This document shows, piece by piece, positions 45,049-57,100 of a stretch of DNA of 64,000 bases. Position 1 is the stretch's first letter; each line of letters opens with the position of its first letter. Source of the DNA: Phallusia mammillata. Taxonomy: Eukaryota; Chordata; Ascidiacea; Phlebobranchia; Ascidiidae. The position numbers were made by a program, and so were the translations under genes. A model generated the notes under the pieces. That model saw only the letters and a list, made by a program, of their open reading frames with translations. It made no database searches and was not told the DNA's origin. The DNA lies in contig QLIY01000398.1 in the NCBI GenBank assembly GCA_003260075.1, positions 62,001 through 126,000 on the forward strand, in the 5' to 3' direction.

Positions 45049-45706
45049 ATGAGTTCTAGTGTTTACGTTAAATTGCCGAGCAGTGAAGTTGACGTCAGGT
45101 TCCAAGTGGGAAATTGTACACAAGCAAACGTGGCTGACGTTTCATCGCTTATCAAACAAGTTATTAAGGTAAAAGATCTTAATAATAATTTCATTTTTAA
45201 TCGCCTGTTTTTGTGGACACGTTTTTTATGAGAAGTTGTATATTTGCTCAGAGATAAACTTAAAACAAGCTGAGCCAGCAGTTTTAAAACACAATCTGTT
45301 TTTACTCTGGCACTTAGCAGTTGTCTTTCAGAAATAAAAACCTGCTACAAACTGGTTAGAAATACTCAGTTTTGCAGCGAATGCAAAGCTGTCAATTGGA
45401 AATTTATGGCAATGTTCTTTAGTTGAATTTGTATTTCAATTTAATCTCAACAGTTACCAATCCAGCAAGACTTTTAACCTGACTTTTTGTGTAAAGGGAA
45501 GTAAGAGCTCTGATACTTTGGGCCAAGTACAGCGGTCTTTTGCATCAGCTGAATCAACGATCGCGAACAGTGCAGATACATTCCACAAACTATCAGCACT
45601 TGCAACACATATTGGGTATCAGGAAGAAGCTATTGAAAAAAGCATTCGACTTTCAGAGTCTGTTACAGAACAATTGAACTCCATCAAACTTCTTCGACCG
45701 AGATAA
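45049..45706 (+). CDS. BORCS7: BLOC-1-related complex subunit 7; first cistron
   Basis: BORC subunit; BORC recruits ARL8 to lysosomes and couples them to kinesin. Exons are 45049-45168 and 45497-45706 (stop TAA 45704-45706), giving 109 residues against about 106 in human. The protein matches through VSSLIKQVIK, then GSKSSDTLGQ, LATHIGYQEEAIEKSI and a C-terminal coiled-coil. The intron falls between LIKQVIK and GSKSS. Exon 2 does not end at the BORCS7 stop: it continues through two more coding frames, with only 25 nt before the next ATG and no AATAAA between them. I infer that this is the first gene of an operon. The ATG at 45049 was chosen because homology begins just after it. Confidence 0.9.
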
Positions 45707-45731
45707 ATTTATCGTTGCAAGTCATCTGGTC
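45707..45731 (+). promoter_or_regulatory. Intercistronic site, BORCS7 to MIEF1 microprotein
   Basis: 25 nt between TAA and ATG. Contains ttatcgttgcaag, a pyrimidine-containing stretch ending in AG (45720-45721), 10 nt before the ATG. In ascidian operons such sites accept the spliced leader. Inference; no transcript evidence. Confidence 0.5.
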
Positions 45732-45947
45732 ATGGTTCAGTGGTCTCGACAGGCTGTTTTGAGTCTATACAAAGCATTGTTGCAGAGAGGTTACAAAGAT
45801 CTACGATACACTGACAAAGATTTCTATCTTCGACTTGTTCGAGCCGAGTTTCAGAAACAAAAGTCCGTGACAGACGCTGAACAGAAACAGAAGCAACTGG
45901 ACCGAGGATTGTTTCTGCTGGAAAACAATCGGGCAAAAGTTCTCTAA
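45732..45947 (+). CDS. MIEF1-MP: MIEF1 microprotein homologue (LYR-motif mitochondrial protein); second cistron
   Basis: 71 residues in one uninterrupted frame. It matches the human MIEF1 microprotein (about 70 residues) through WSRQAVLSLYKALLQRG, LRYTDKDFYL, RAEFQKQK and the QLDRGLFLLENN end. The LYR motif appears as LYK, followed by the family's downstream phenylalanine (RAEF). LYR proteins bind acyl carrier protein and act in mitochondrial assembly; the human microprotein is linked to mitochondrial translation. In vertebrates it is encoded by an upstream ORF on the MIEF1 mRNA. Here no MIEF1 frame is nearby; it lies 25 nt after BORCS7 and 6 nt before CAAP1, in one exon with both. Confidence 0.9.
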   Translation: MVQWSRQAVLSLYKALLQRGYKDLRYTDKDFYLRLVRAEFQKQKSVTDAEQKQKQLDRGLFLLENNRAKVL

Positions 45948-45953
45948 AGAAAA
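45948..45953 (+). promoter_or_regulatory. Intercistronic site, MIEF1 microprotein to CAAP1
   Basis: Only agaaaa separates the TAA from the next ATG. The sequence gttctctaaag ends in AG at 45948-45949, overlapping the stop region, and is a possible trans-splice acceptor. Near-zero spacing is typical of ascidian operons. Confidence 0.5.
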
Positions 45954-48308
45954 ATGTCGGCATACAGACAAGCAATGTTGGCCGTTGCACCCGAGAGACT
46001 CGAACAATTTTCGTTGGAGATGCAACAAAACATTGATGACAACGACAAGAAGAAAAAACAGAGTAGTTCGTCAAAAGGAAGAAGCCACAAACATCATAAA
46101 AGCAAAAAGGATGGGAAAGCTGATGCTAAAAAATCAAAACAGGTAAAATAACTTTGTGTTGCAGTGTTACGTGACAAATAATATCTAGGTGAAATGCCAA
46201 AAACTATTTTATGAGTTGTTATTTTCATCAAGTTTAACATTTTTATGAAATCTTTTTCAGAAATCTCACAAAGGCACAAAACGAGCCGCAGACAAAAACA
46301 GAAAAAGTAAAAATGTGAAGGAAAAGCGGAGACGAAGTAGAAAAAAGTCGGAAGAGGATGGGGGATTGACCGGAGACTCTGACGTTGAGGAGGATGGTTT
46401 AAACTTGGAGAAAGAACTTCAGCCTCTTGGTTTTTATGTGAAAGATCGAAAGCATCTCATGGATCAGGTGTTTGAAATTGTGAAAGGGCCAAAACTTGGG
46501 GCAATGTTGCCGGAAATTTTGAAAAATATTTCCCCTGAAGAGTTGAAACAAAGATGTTTGGGCCAACTGGAGGTATTTATGCTGATGAGTTTCCTATAAG
46601 CATTAGACTAAGTTTCACTTTTATCATCTTTCTTTTACTGGGTTCTGTAAACAGCAGATGTCTGATTTTCACAAAATAAACAATCTGTGGGTTTTAGGCC
46701 GCCAGGCCAGATTTTTGTAGTCTGTGCTGTGTCATATGGGAATACTTTGGAGACTGGCTGATTTAGTATTAGGCCTTCAGTGGGCCTGGTGTGCTATGAT
46801 AAATCAAAATACTTTCAAATTTGCAGGTAATGTCATCAAAGCGCATCAACCACGTTTTAGCGGGTGAAGTTATGTCATCGTCTTCGGGAACAGATTCCAG
46901 TGACGATGACAGCAGTGAAGCTGTGCCCAAAGTTTCTTCAACAAAAACAAACAAGGAACAACCGACTGTTCAGGTCAGAAGGCACGATAATGTACATAAA
47001 TTATAATGGGTAGCTTGTTTGTGTGAATACGGAAACCATTTATAGCAGTGGTTCTTAACTAGTGGTCCATGATGCATTTTTGGGTGGTCCACTAAATTAA
47101 GTGATAAACTAGAGATGATTGTAAATTACCTGTTGAAAGAGTATCAAAATGTTAGCTGTTAATAATAGTATCTCACTTATTGAAAATCGGTAATTGTATC
47201 TCACTTCTTGAAAATCAGTTTTAAAGAATTATGTTTCAAGCCCAAATGGTTGTTTTGTATGCAAACTTGCCCCCAAATGAAATGGTCCACGATATTATTT
47301 TTACTGGGCCGGTGGTCCATGGCCTGAAACGAGTTGAGAACCACTGATTTAGAGTAATCCAGTCTTTGGTGTGATGCAAATTGTTTGACAAACTTTAGTT
47401 CAACAAATACCTTTTCTTTGAAACAAGAATTTCCAGACAGTAGAATCAGTAGCTTATGTTGCAATGTTTTACTCCAACAATAAATTGAACAACAAGCCAA
47501 ACTCGATTTGTTGTTTTCAGGCAAACTTTGTTGATTCCACGACAACATCCGGCTGTGAAGTTTTTTCCCTGCTTGCTGAGGGATCAAAACCACCTGCAGT
47601 GCAAGAGGGAAGCATCTCTTCGGCTCCCAAAGATACAGAGGATGTTGATTCAGAAGAGGGCGAAGTGACGAGTGAAGAAGAGATCACAATTGTTGAAGAG
47701 GAGGTAAGAAAACTCACAATCTGTTTCCAATCATTCATGATCGCGCAGTGAATATAAATCAGTGTTTCCCCACAAAAAATTTGCAACCCCCTGGTAACAA
47801 ATTGTTGAATTCAAAACTACTCCTTAAATGGAAAAAAATCCAGGAAAGTTAATTTATTGGCATTGCACGATAAACAAAGGGAAAAGTAGGTTTCGACGTG
47901 CGTGCGTTTATCTTCCTTTGTTTATCGTGCACTGTACTAGTCGCATTCAGTGTTATTTACTGCGATGAAGACGACCTGTATAGGACGTTGAAACGTCGGT
48001 ATCATATACATTTGCGAGAAGAGCTCTATAAACTTGATATTATGCCTGGCAGCAATAGCTTATATATATATGATATGATCTTTTTACAGGAGCTGGAGTC
48101 GAGTGATGTAGAGATTGAGACTGTGGAGGTCGTGGAAGACGAGGATTACCAAGAGATGGTTGACGAGATCCTGGAGGAGACAATGTCTTCCGGAAAACAG
48201 GAAGAGGAAAAAGAAGAAAAAACTCAACTTGAGTTGTTGGAACTTCAGCTTCGGGAAAGAGCGATAAAATCTCTGATGAGAGCTGCCGGAAAACTTGGTG
48301 ATCAATAA
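45954..48308 (+). CDS. CAAP1: Caspase activity and apoptosis inhibitor 1; third cistron
   Basis: Five exons with GT-AG borders, all phase 0: 45954-46142, 46261-46572, 46827-46973, 47521-47703, 48090-48308 (stop TAA), giving 349 residues against 361 in human. The conserved parts are the central fold, LGFYVKDRKHLMDQVFEIVK with MLPEILKNISPEELKQRC, and the C-terminal LELLELQLRERAIKSLMRA. The N-terminal part is very rich in Lys, Arg and Ser (nuclear-type basic stretch), and the middle is acidic. CAAP1 is reported as an inhibitor of caspase-10-linked apoptosis; its mechanism is not clear from sequence. It shares its first exon with BORCS7 exon 2 and the microprotein. Introns 3 and 4 contain a hAT element and an R1 repeat. 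Confidence 0.9.
47046..47346 (+). mobile_element. hAT-type element, family I, in a CAAP1 intron
   Basis: Ends CAGTGGTTCTTAACTAGTGG and GTTGAGAACCACTG. Flanks atttatag and atttagag agree at seven of eight positions. Confidence 0.85.
47925..48070 (+). repeat. R1 repeat directly upstream of CAAP1 exon 5
   Basis: R1 tail words gagctctataaacttgatat and tgcctggcagcaatagctta end about 20 nt before the last CAAP1 acceptor (AG at 48088-48089). The CTGATGA of the core is changed (ctgcgatgaag), so ribozyme activity is unlikely. Confidence 0.75.
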
Positions 48309-48374
48309 TTTGTTGTTTTTACTTCTTCATGTTGTGACAATTGACTGTTTATGTTGTAACTGTGCGCTTCAATC

Positions 48375-48380
48375 AATAAA
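48375..48380 (+). terminator. Polyadenylation signal AATAAA for the operon
   Basis: Canonical AATAAA 67 nt after the CAAP1 stop. No AATAAA was seen between the cistrons, consistent with one 3' end for the unit. Confidence 0.7.
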
Positions 48381-49018
48381 CTTGTTGGTTTCCTCAGCTG
48401 TTCAGTCAAAGCCCAATTTGATTCCTGGATGGAGAGGACTGATAGACTCCATAGTGTACAAATATATAATGATTGTTGACTTAAAACAACTGCAAAAACA
48501 GGAACCCTAGCAAACAAAGCTGTGACATTGTAAGTTCACCTGTTTAGTAAAGCCTTAAGTTATTAACAAGCTTGACTGACTGGTGACGAAACTTGCATTG
48601 TGACGACAGAACCGAAACAACACGAACTTACTTTATTTTTGAAACGACAAACGTAGTCATGGCAACAGTAAGTAAATTGTTACGTCAGAGTCGATGGCGT
48701 CACACGGTACCAGAAACGAAAAGTACCGCGTCACTATAGTTGTCATGGCGACAACAGGACTATTATTTGGAACACCAATCAAAACGCACGGAACAATCAC
48801 GTGATTCAAGCAAAGCGAAAAATCATTCGGGTTTATGACGTCATAAGCGCACCTTGAGGCTCTGTTACGTCACGATGGCAAATAGTCACGTGTTCATTAG
48901 TTTGTTAGTTTGAGAAAAAAATAGGTAAAATAAAAATTATTAGTTCAATCGGATGCTTATGACAATAATGCTCTTTGACGTAATAAAGGGGGGCAGTTGT
49001 TCACTGAAGGCACATTGC

Positions 49019-49108
<90 letters not shown>

Positions 49109-49208
49109 TTAGTACGACGCCTGCGTCTCCACACGGTGGCGCTACAGACACCTCTTTGAAAGGGGTGTGGCATTCGGACCACGCCCATATACGGCCGTCT
49201 GTGATTGG
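48381..49208. other. Intergenic between convergent CAAP1 and DAAM
   Basis: Holds an 86-C gap (49022-49107), a TGACGTCA octamer (48836-48843), and TTTATT at 48632-48637, a possible AATAAA for DAAM on the minus strand. No gene. Confidence 0.55.
49022..49107. other. 86-nt C run: assembly gap placeholder
   Basis: Pure C run, the third of exactly 86 nt in this window. Large polyglycine or polyproline frames across it are artefacts. Confidence 0.85.
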
Positions 49209-51066
49209 TCAGATGTTGGTTGTTATTTTGGTGACTACTCTTTCCCGATCCGAATCCATCGATGACGGAGGTCGTCGGTTCCGGTTCCTCTTCTGGAACT
49301 TGCTAACCTCTTTATCGAATACCTCACCGGATCTGAGCGCGGAGACAAGATCGTCGAACTCTCCTCTAGCATCTTCCTTCTTCCCGACTCCAGTCTTCCC
49401 CTTCCTCTTATGTTTCGTGTTCTCTCTCTGAAACATAAAGATAGGCTGTTATCAAATAAATATTATTTGGCTGTTTAAAAACTTATCAAATAATTTTTTA
49501 TAATATTTCAAATAATCAAATATTTTTTTCCTATGCAGTAAACCTCAATGTAGATGCAAAATCATTTGTTTGAACACTTTAGTGACATTTTTATGAAATG
49601 GAGATTAAACAAAAAAACAGCAACGTGTGTTTCCAGCTCTTTATAGACTTTCCCCCAAAAAAAATATTGGACATAAGCACGATAATGGTATCAAGCCCTA
49701 GCAACCGCTCCATTTAACTGCACGATGATAGCCATAACAACCGCTCCTCACCTCTATTTCCTGCTTTCTCCTCCGCTCCTCGTCGTCTTTCTTCTTCTTC
49801 ATGGCGATGTTCTCTTTCTTGGCGTTGTTGAAAGTTTCCATGAACGATGTGAACAAACCGAAGAACTGGTCTGGCTGAAGTTTGTTCGGATCTTCGGCAA
49901 ATAAGTCGCAGATTTTCCCGAACTGAAAAACGAGAGAAACTGGTTATCACGGAGTTGTAAGTCGGGCCTCGACTTCTTCAAACAAACGGGCCTGACTTTA
50001 CACTCTGTGTGAGTATTTAAAAAATATATATTTAAGTAGCTAATAGCCAGTTGGTGGACCTGACCTAATGTCAAACAGCTCTAAAATGCCTTAGTCAACA
50101 CCAATTGTGCCCCCCCCCCTTGGTGGACCTGACCTAATGTCAAACAGCTCTAAAATGCCTTAGTCAAGACCAATTGTCTATTGTGTTTGTTGTCTTGGTC
50201 TTTCATGTGGCTTCAATGTATAGGCCTTGCAATGCATTTTCGGGTTTGGGGCTTGTACTTTCGGGTTCGGGCCCCAATTTCAGGCCCGTTTACAACTCTG
50301 GGCCACCATGTTAAGTCACATTGTGAACGCGGTAAGATTTTACACTATGCAGTTTATGCAGCTCACAACCGAGGGTAGCTGATATTGAGATGACTTTTCC
50401 GATTATTTTTGTCCTCTGCGTTTTATACACTTTCTGTTGCATGTCGACTTTACTCGCCATAATTTTATTTAAATTTCTTGGTATATAGACTTCACTTAAG
50501 GGTGGCTGATATTTGAAAGTAACCCCGATATGTTTTTCACCTCTGCGTTTTCATACATCCATTGATTAGAGCCTCAGGAAAGACCAAGATAACAAACACA
50601 ATAGACAATTGGTCTCGAACAAGGTGTTTTAGGGCTGTTTGACATCAGGTCAGGTCCAGCAATTGATTCCTTAGCTGGTTATTTATTTAAAAAAAACTGA
50701 CACAGAGTGTAAAGTCAGGCTCGTTGTTTTAAAGAAACCCAAGCCCGAACCCGGTCCGAAAAGCCCGGCCTAATTTACACTATGGCGCGGCTTACGATTG
50801 ATGGGAGTGAGTTACAACAGCAGCTCTACACGACAACTCACCCGCTTTTTGGCCTCAACCAACATTTCTTCGAGTTCAGTGAAACCGAAAGTTGCAACAG
50901 TGACGAAGTCGGTCATGACAGGAACGAATTGATCCGCTGGGTCGTTCTGTCCCGCAGCTACCCGAGCTGTCTGTAATTCCAACTCTGTCTTCAACCCCTT
51001 GAACCCGACTCGAAGCTGGGCGATGTCTTTGTCAACTTCCACCAAACTGTTGCACAAAAACATCTC

Positions 51067-51139
<73 letters not shown>

Positions 51140-54100
51140 ACACAAACCGGCGGTATGACATCACTATGACGTCACCTGACACGTGACGCCGCTTCCACGT
51201 GGCTGAGGTCATCGGCAAGGTCAAGCAGTTCGGGCGAGTTCTTCTCCAACATTCCGATGAGAAAATGCATCAGTGTGACGTTTCTATCACATATTATGAC
51301 GTCATATGTAGATTGGGCAAGCCACAAAAATGTTATAACTGATAATTCTAAATCATGTAGCATATATTTGTTTTAAAACAAACAAATAAATTGAGCTCAA
51401 ACAATTTTGTTATTTAACAAATCTCCCACAGGCAATAAAATGTAAAAAAGAAAGATTCTTGCTTCTGATCAGTAGAATATTAGACTGTTTCATAAAAACA
51501 GCTAAAAAGCATAAATCTTTTTTTTTTAATAACAGAAAATATGTGTGATAATTCAGCTTTCATTGTTGATGTTTGTGACGTAACAATCACCTATTCGCGC
51601 TGGATTTCGTGTCAGCGATTTTGTTTAAACTTTGAAGTTTGAATCCGTACGCGTTCCCTCGCTGGCCCTTGTTCATGTAATTCCCAAACGCCAAAACCAA
51701 TTCGAGAACTTTCCGCATCTTTCTGCTTGTCTCTATTTCCTTTGTTGCCTTGACAATAGCTGTAATGACATCATAATGGAATTATTCAGGTATAGTGACG
51801 TCACCTTGGATTATCCAGGTATAGTGACGTCATAATTGCATTATCCAGGTATAGTGACGTCATAATTGCATTATCCAGCTATAGTGACGTCGATTTTTGA
51901 AACTTACCGTCGACTTTTGGTTGGAGTTCGGAAATTCGTTCGTGGAATTTCTTTTTGTAGAAAAGCGCGTTAAGTTTTTGCTCGTAATGATGAATTCTGC
52001 GAAACAGAGAAATTTATTGAAGATTTGAAGTTATTGGTGCTTGGGTTTAAACCAGTGGTTATCAACTCGTTTCAGGTCATGGATCACCAGTTGAATTAAA
52101 TAAATATCGTGGACCAGTCCATCGTTAAGTAAGGATAAAGAATGCACAACAAGCATATTGGCTTAAAATATTTCTTCAATACAGAATTTCCTGGAGTGAT
52201 ATAAAACAACTGACAGCTAACAATAACCGGCTAATAACTTGGATGAGGTGTTTTCACATTATATATTCTATAAATTACATGCAACTACCTGAAAAGTTGT
52301 CATGGACCACCAGCCCAGAACCACAAGTTTAAACCTCGTTATTGTGCTTCGTTTTCAGCATTTGAACCAGTAAAATAGTAAAGGAAAAAAATGTAGAATA
52401 TTTTCTTAGCATACTGGCTCATTTCGAAGAGGAACCGGTCAGCTCTGGCCATTTTGCTGATGTCAGATTTGTGTTCGTTTAACATATCAACCTCCTCCTT
52501 CGTGGGAACCCCCCCCCCTTTGAACCAGTAAAATAGTAAAGGAAAAAAATGTAGAATATTTTCTTAACATACTGGCTCATTTCGAAGAGGAACCGATCAG
52601 CTCTGGCCATTTTGCTGATGTCAGATTTGTGTTCGTTTAACATGTCAACCTCCTCCTTCGTGGGAATATATTTGATCAGTTGCTCCAACATGTCCTTCTG
52701 TAAATCCTCGCTCTGTGTGAACAGAAATAGTGAAGAAATGCAGGGTGAATATAAAGAAAAATAGAAAGGTTTTTTTTCTTCTATATATTGCCACTTTATA
52801 TATTCTACATCCTATTTACCAATTTACTATACACATCATTTAAACTGCACACATGATTGTTTTTGCAAGCAAAGGACTTTAAATTCAGTTGTTAGTTCAG
52901 TCATAAAATCCTGATAGTATTAAAGTACTAACAAATTGGCACAGCAGCAACAAATCACTTTTAACTGTTCATCAATATGTGCATGTATTCCTGTAGAAAC
53001 CTTATGAGGTGGTAATGCAGACAATAACCCTTGAGCTTTCCGCAGCAGAAATGTTAAGTCACCCCATTTGTACTTAGTTTAATTTAGGCCAGGGATGGCG
53101 AACCACTGACCCACGTGAATTTTAGTGACCCAGTTGTAGTTTTAAAAATGTATGCTGATTACTATAGGTAGGGTTACCAGACTTCCACGATTAAAAATTT
53201 AAATTCAACTAAAAAGGTTCGCCATCCCTGATTTAGGTGAAGCAAACGTTTCTAGGATGTTCATATTTTTAAGAAAACAAACTATTTGTGTTGATTACTT
53301 TTCACATAAATTTGTGGTCAGCCATTTCACCTTGTCGCAACTCAATACAGCCCGTTTAATATCCTCATCAGGAAGTTTAAGTTTTGAAAGTAGGATCGTG
53401 CAGTTCTGTGCTCTTCTCCCGTCGATAACCGATAATTCTTTCACTTTCTTCACCGACAAATCTTCTTGTGAACCATACTTCTGCGAACCAGATGAATGTT
53501 TCAAATATTTTTTATCGTTTGAAACAACTACAGCAATTGTTTAATGAGTAAAATAACGGTCCAAATAGACGTAAAAAAACGACATGCTTGCTCATACCAT
53601 CATCAGTGATATGAAGGCCACATCAGTTGCACCAGTTTGTATGCACTCACACATTAGCGCTTTTTAAACCTATTTGGGCCGTTATTTTCACTGTTAAACT
53701 TATTAACAGATCCGTATATAGTGTTCGAAAGCAATTATTTTCCACGATTATAAGTCTGCAGTACAAGTGACCATGAAGTTAAGATTATTTTTGTAAATTT
53801 ATGTTTTGTTATCCGCAAAGCACTATCACAAATTCAAATAATTAAATATTATTACTCTTTCATTAAACACTTAATATAAAAACAACAACAACAAATAAAC
53901 AGCGCCATAATAACTACATGAACATACACGGTGGTTATGCCTTTTCATGCAAATTACCACAACTGACCTTGTTTGAAGTGTTTTGTGGAGTCTCCTGTAG
54001 CCAACATGCAAATAGCAATTATGTGTTAGTGAAGCAAATATGATTTCCCCATACACAGTGATGGTAGTCAGAATATTTTGTAAAAAAGCCATAATTAGGT

Positions 54101-57100
54101 GAATTATATTTGTTATACCCATGATATAAATTAAATACAAACAATTTTATCAGCATTTTCAATATCCCTGCCCAATTATTATCATTCTTTCACAGTGGCT
54201 TCATGACCTTATACCTAACCACCATTATATTATCATCAAAGTATGCAAGGCCCGTTGAAGACGTTATTTTAAATCAGCTGGTCACCAAGCATTCCCATAT
54301 AGCAAGACACTTGGACCATATAATGTTCAGTTCACATTGCAAGTAATGAATGTTTATGCACACCAGCCAAAACACCTCATGCAAAAATCTAACAATGCTT
54401 AAATAACAGAATTAAAATACATTAGCAATAAATGACAGGAATCACAAAGTCTGTTTTGGGAGTTTCTAAATTATTAACAGGAAACTTATTTTTTTCGACT
54501 AAACATTGCTAAGCTAACTTTTATCTATAGTGGAACAAATTTACACAGATATTCGCAAATTAGTCACATATACGAGCTATTGTTTTAATTTTAATCACAA
54601 TAAGACCAGACAACATTATATTTCAGCAGGGTTTTATGTAAAGTCAAGTCATTGCAGTTGATTCATTGCCACCAGCCCTGCACTCATGCAATATTCATGC
54701 TTTCGCCCAAAACACCTCAGCAAAATAATTTTTTTCACCTGCTGACGTTGATAAGCTGAGAACGTGTTGTCCAAGTTTGGCAAGTCGATCAACTTAAAGG
54801 CCTGTGTGAGAGTGAAAATACTTTTGACAATATTAAAGTAAAAATCCATGTAAAGTTTACTTGAAAACATTTTAAATCGATTTTATGCATTAGTGTAGTT
54901 TTGTTACCTAGCAAATTTTATAAACTTTTCTTTGTTCATCCAGCAAATATGTAAATTTACATTTACGTCATTAAACGTTTCAACATCCCATACAGGGTGC
55001 ATTTATCAGGTAAATGACGTCAAAATGTTGGGTGACTTGTACATAATAGCCGGATAAATAAAGAAAAGGTTTTATGCATGTTTTACTGTTTCCAACTTAA
55101 ATGCCATTCACACAACTGGAACTTCAGACTCACTTTAGCGTCGTCCAACTCCATCCAAATTGTCCCTGAAAGTTTATTCTCGGGAAGTTTCGACCAATTA
55201 AACGACTTCAACGGATTCGGGGCTTTCGGGATTTGTTTCTTTGGGAGATTGGGTTTGTTACCCCCTCCCATCGGGGGCGGGGGGACTCCCCCTGGTGGAG
55301 GGGGTGGGGGAATTCCCCCCATGGGAGGGGGTGGCGGGATTCCCCCTGGAGGAGGGGGTGGAGGTGGAATTGCCCCACCCGGTGGTGGAGGAGGGGCTGG
55401 AATGGCACTTGGGGGAGCGGGTGGGGGGGTCGAAAGTATCGATTGTTTCACGTCATCAGATATATTCCCACTTTTGATAATTTGTTGAAGTTTTGCTTTT
55501 TCCTCTTGTTCGTTTGCGATCTGAAAAAAGCAAAATAAAATTGTTCTGATTAAATTCTAAATTATTCACATATTTAGAAAAACTATTTTTTATGCATTTT
55601 TCGCCCAAAAACAGAAAACCTGTTTTTTTGTTAAACTTGCTACTTCTAAGCACAACAAACAAAAACAAAACTACAACAACTTTGCTGAAATCCAAATCTG
55701 TAAGTTGAACTTCTACAAAAAAACTCTAAAACAAACAAAATAAATTGTTCCATGCAAATGTGGGGGAAATCACATGGTTTTGTGCCAACAGGAAGTTTAG
55801 AATTTTCAGTGTTTTTGTGAAAAGTAAAGATGTGCAATAAATTGAAATCAGACCAAAATATATATGAGAACTTAAGTTTGGTGCTGAAATCAATAATAAT
55901 AGTTTGCTTAAAACTAGTGTTAATTTGGAAACAAAAAATTGAAATAACGATCAAAACAATATTAATTCAATCCACAACAAAATATTCATACAATACAGTA
56001 ACATACTCAAATAAAAAAGCAAACATTTCTATTCATACTGCATTTTACAACATTTACAAGTCTGTAACTATCAATACAAACATAAAAACATGTCATAAAT
56101 CATAATACAGCAGGTCGTTTACCAATCAACAAATTTTGCCGACGTTTTCCATTATTTTTTTGTGCTAATTTCACTAAAACATACACGATGCTAATAATTT
56201 CAAAAAATAAAATTGTGAAACCGAGTGCATTGACATGAACATTTCAATCACATGACAAACAGATGTTAATCACGTGAACTCATATCATGCTCATGTGATC
56301 TTACCACTTCATATACAGCTTCATCATTTGGAGGTTCACTGTAAATCCCTTCCTTATTGCTGGAAACAGACTAACACGGAACGGGAAGGTTAGAAGGGAA
56401 ATGTTTGTATATTTGTGTGGATTTACAGGCTAGTTCGGAGAATTTAAAATGTTGGAGAAAAGCAATGATAGAGGGAAAATGGTTCATGTCAAGTTGCCAG
56501 GCTCATTTGGGGAATTCAATGTTTAGTTAAATAAACAATAATTTACTTTAAAGCTGTGAAATTCGAAGAAAATGATTTCTCATGGCTTTGCTTATCATGA
56601 CTGGATGCTAAGCAACATGAAGGAAACTTTTATGACAACTTAAACCTTGTACAATGTGAGCCAATAAATGATAAGCTGCAGACAGTGCACACTGTTTCGA
56701 CCTATAAGGTCTCATCAGCGCAGCTGGTGACGAGAGGTCGGCCTTTGTTTCCCAAGCAGTTGCTTGGCCATTGTGAGCCAGTTTCCTGTGGTTTATGCCC
56801 AGTTGTGGCATCGCACAATGGGTGATGCATGGGTTTTACCCTGTTTCTCCCAACAAACTGGAGTGCTGTTAGATGGTTATACTAGCCAATGCGACTGATC
56901 TCTAATCACCAGCTGCACTGATGAAAACTTATAGATTGAAACAGTGTGCATTGTCTGTAGCTTTTTTGTTCAACGAAAGTTCTGCCTTGTATCATGTTTT
57001 AAACATTGAGAATAACATTACATGGAAATAACATTGACCCATCCTATACACAGAGCAGTTTATTAGTAAGCGGGTTTCCATGCAAAGCCAGCCTTGACTA

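Larger units (their letters stand above)
56600..56970. repeat. R3 repeats in inverted arrangement in a DAAM intron
   Basis: Two hammerhead-bearing R3 copies point away from each other: one on the minus strand (core 56674-56725), one on the plus strand (core 56911-56962). The sequence between them includes the block cccagttgtggcatcg, also seen left of the 6.4-kb ribozyme. The whole lies in the DAAM intron between exons 57558-57748 and 56305-56352. Confidence 0.7.

Noticed and set aside
48940-49188. Long polyglycine and polyproline frames (also at 11470-11705, 23953-24177, 50812-51224, 61851-62141)
   Set aside because: They are translations of the C/G gap runs in all frames and carry no other conserved sequence.
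51763-51893. Regularly spaced 30-bp array resembling a CRISPR array
   Set aside because: The units are contiguous with no unique spacers, the genome is animal, and the array lies in an intron.
55250-55432. G-rich stretch in DAAM as another gap run
   Set aside because: It is a mixture of GGGG, TGG and CCC codons, reads in frame as the FH1 proline tract on the minus strand, and joins good FH2 sequence.
56305-56359. DAAM exon starting right after CAG at 56360-56362
   Set aside because: That acceptor would give a stop codon in the required phase. The AAG acceptor seven bases on keeps the frame, so it was used, with reservation.
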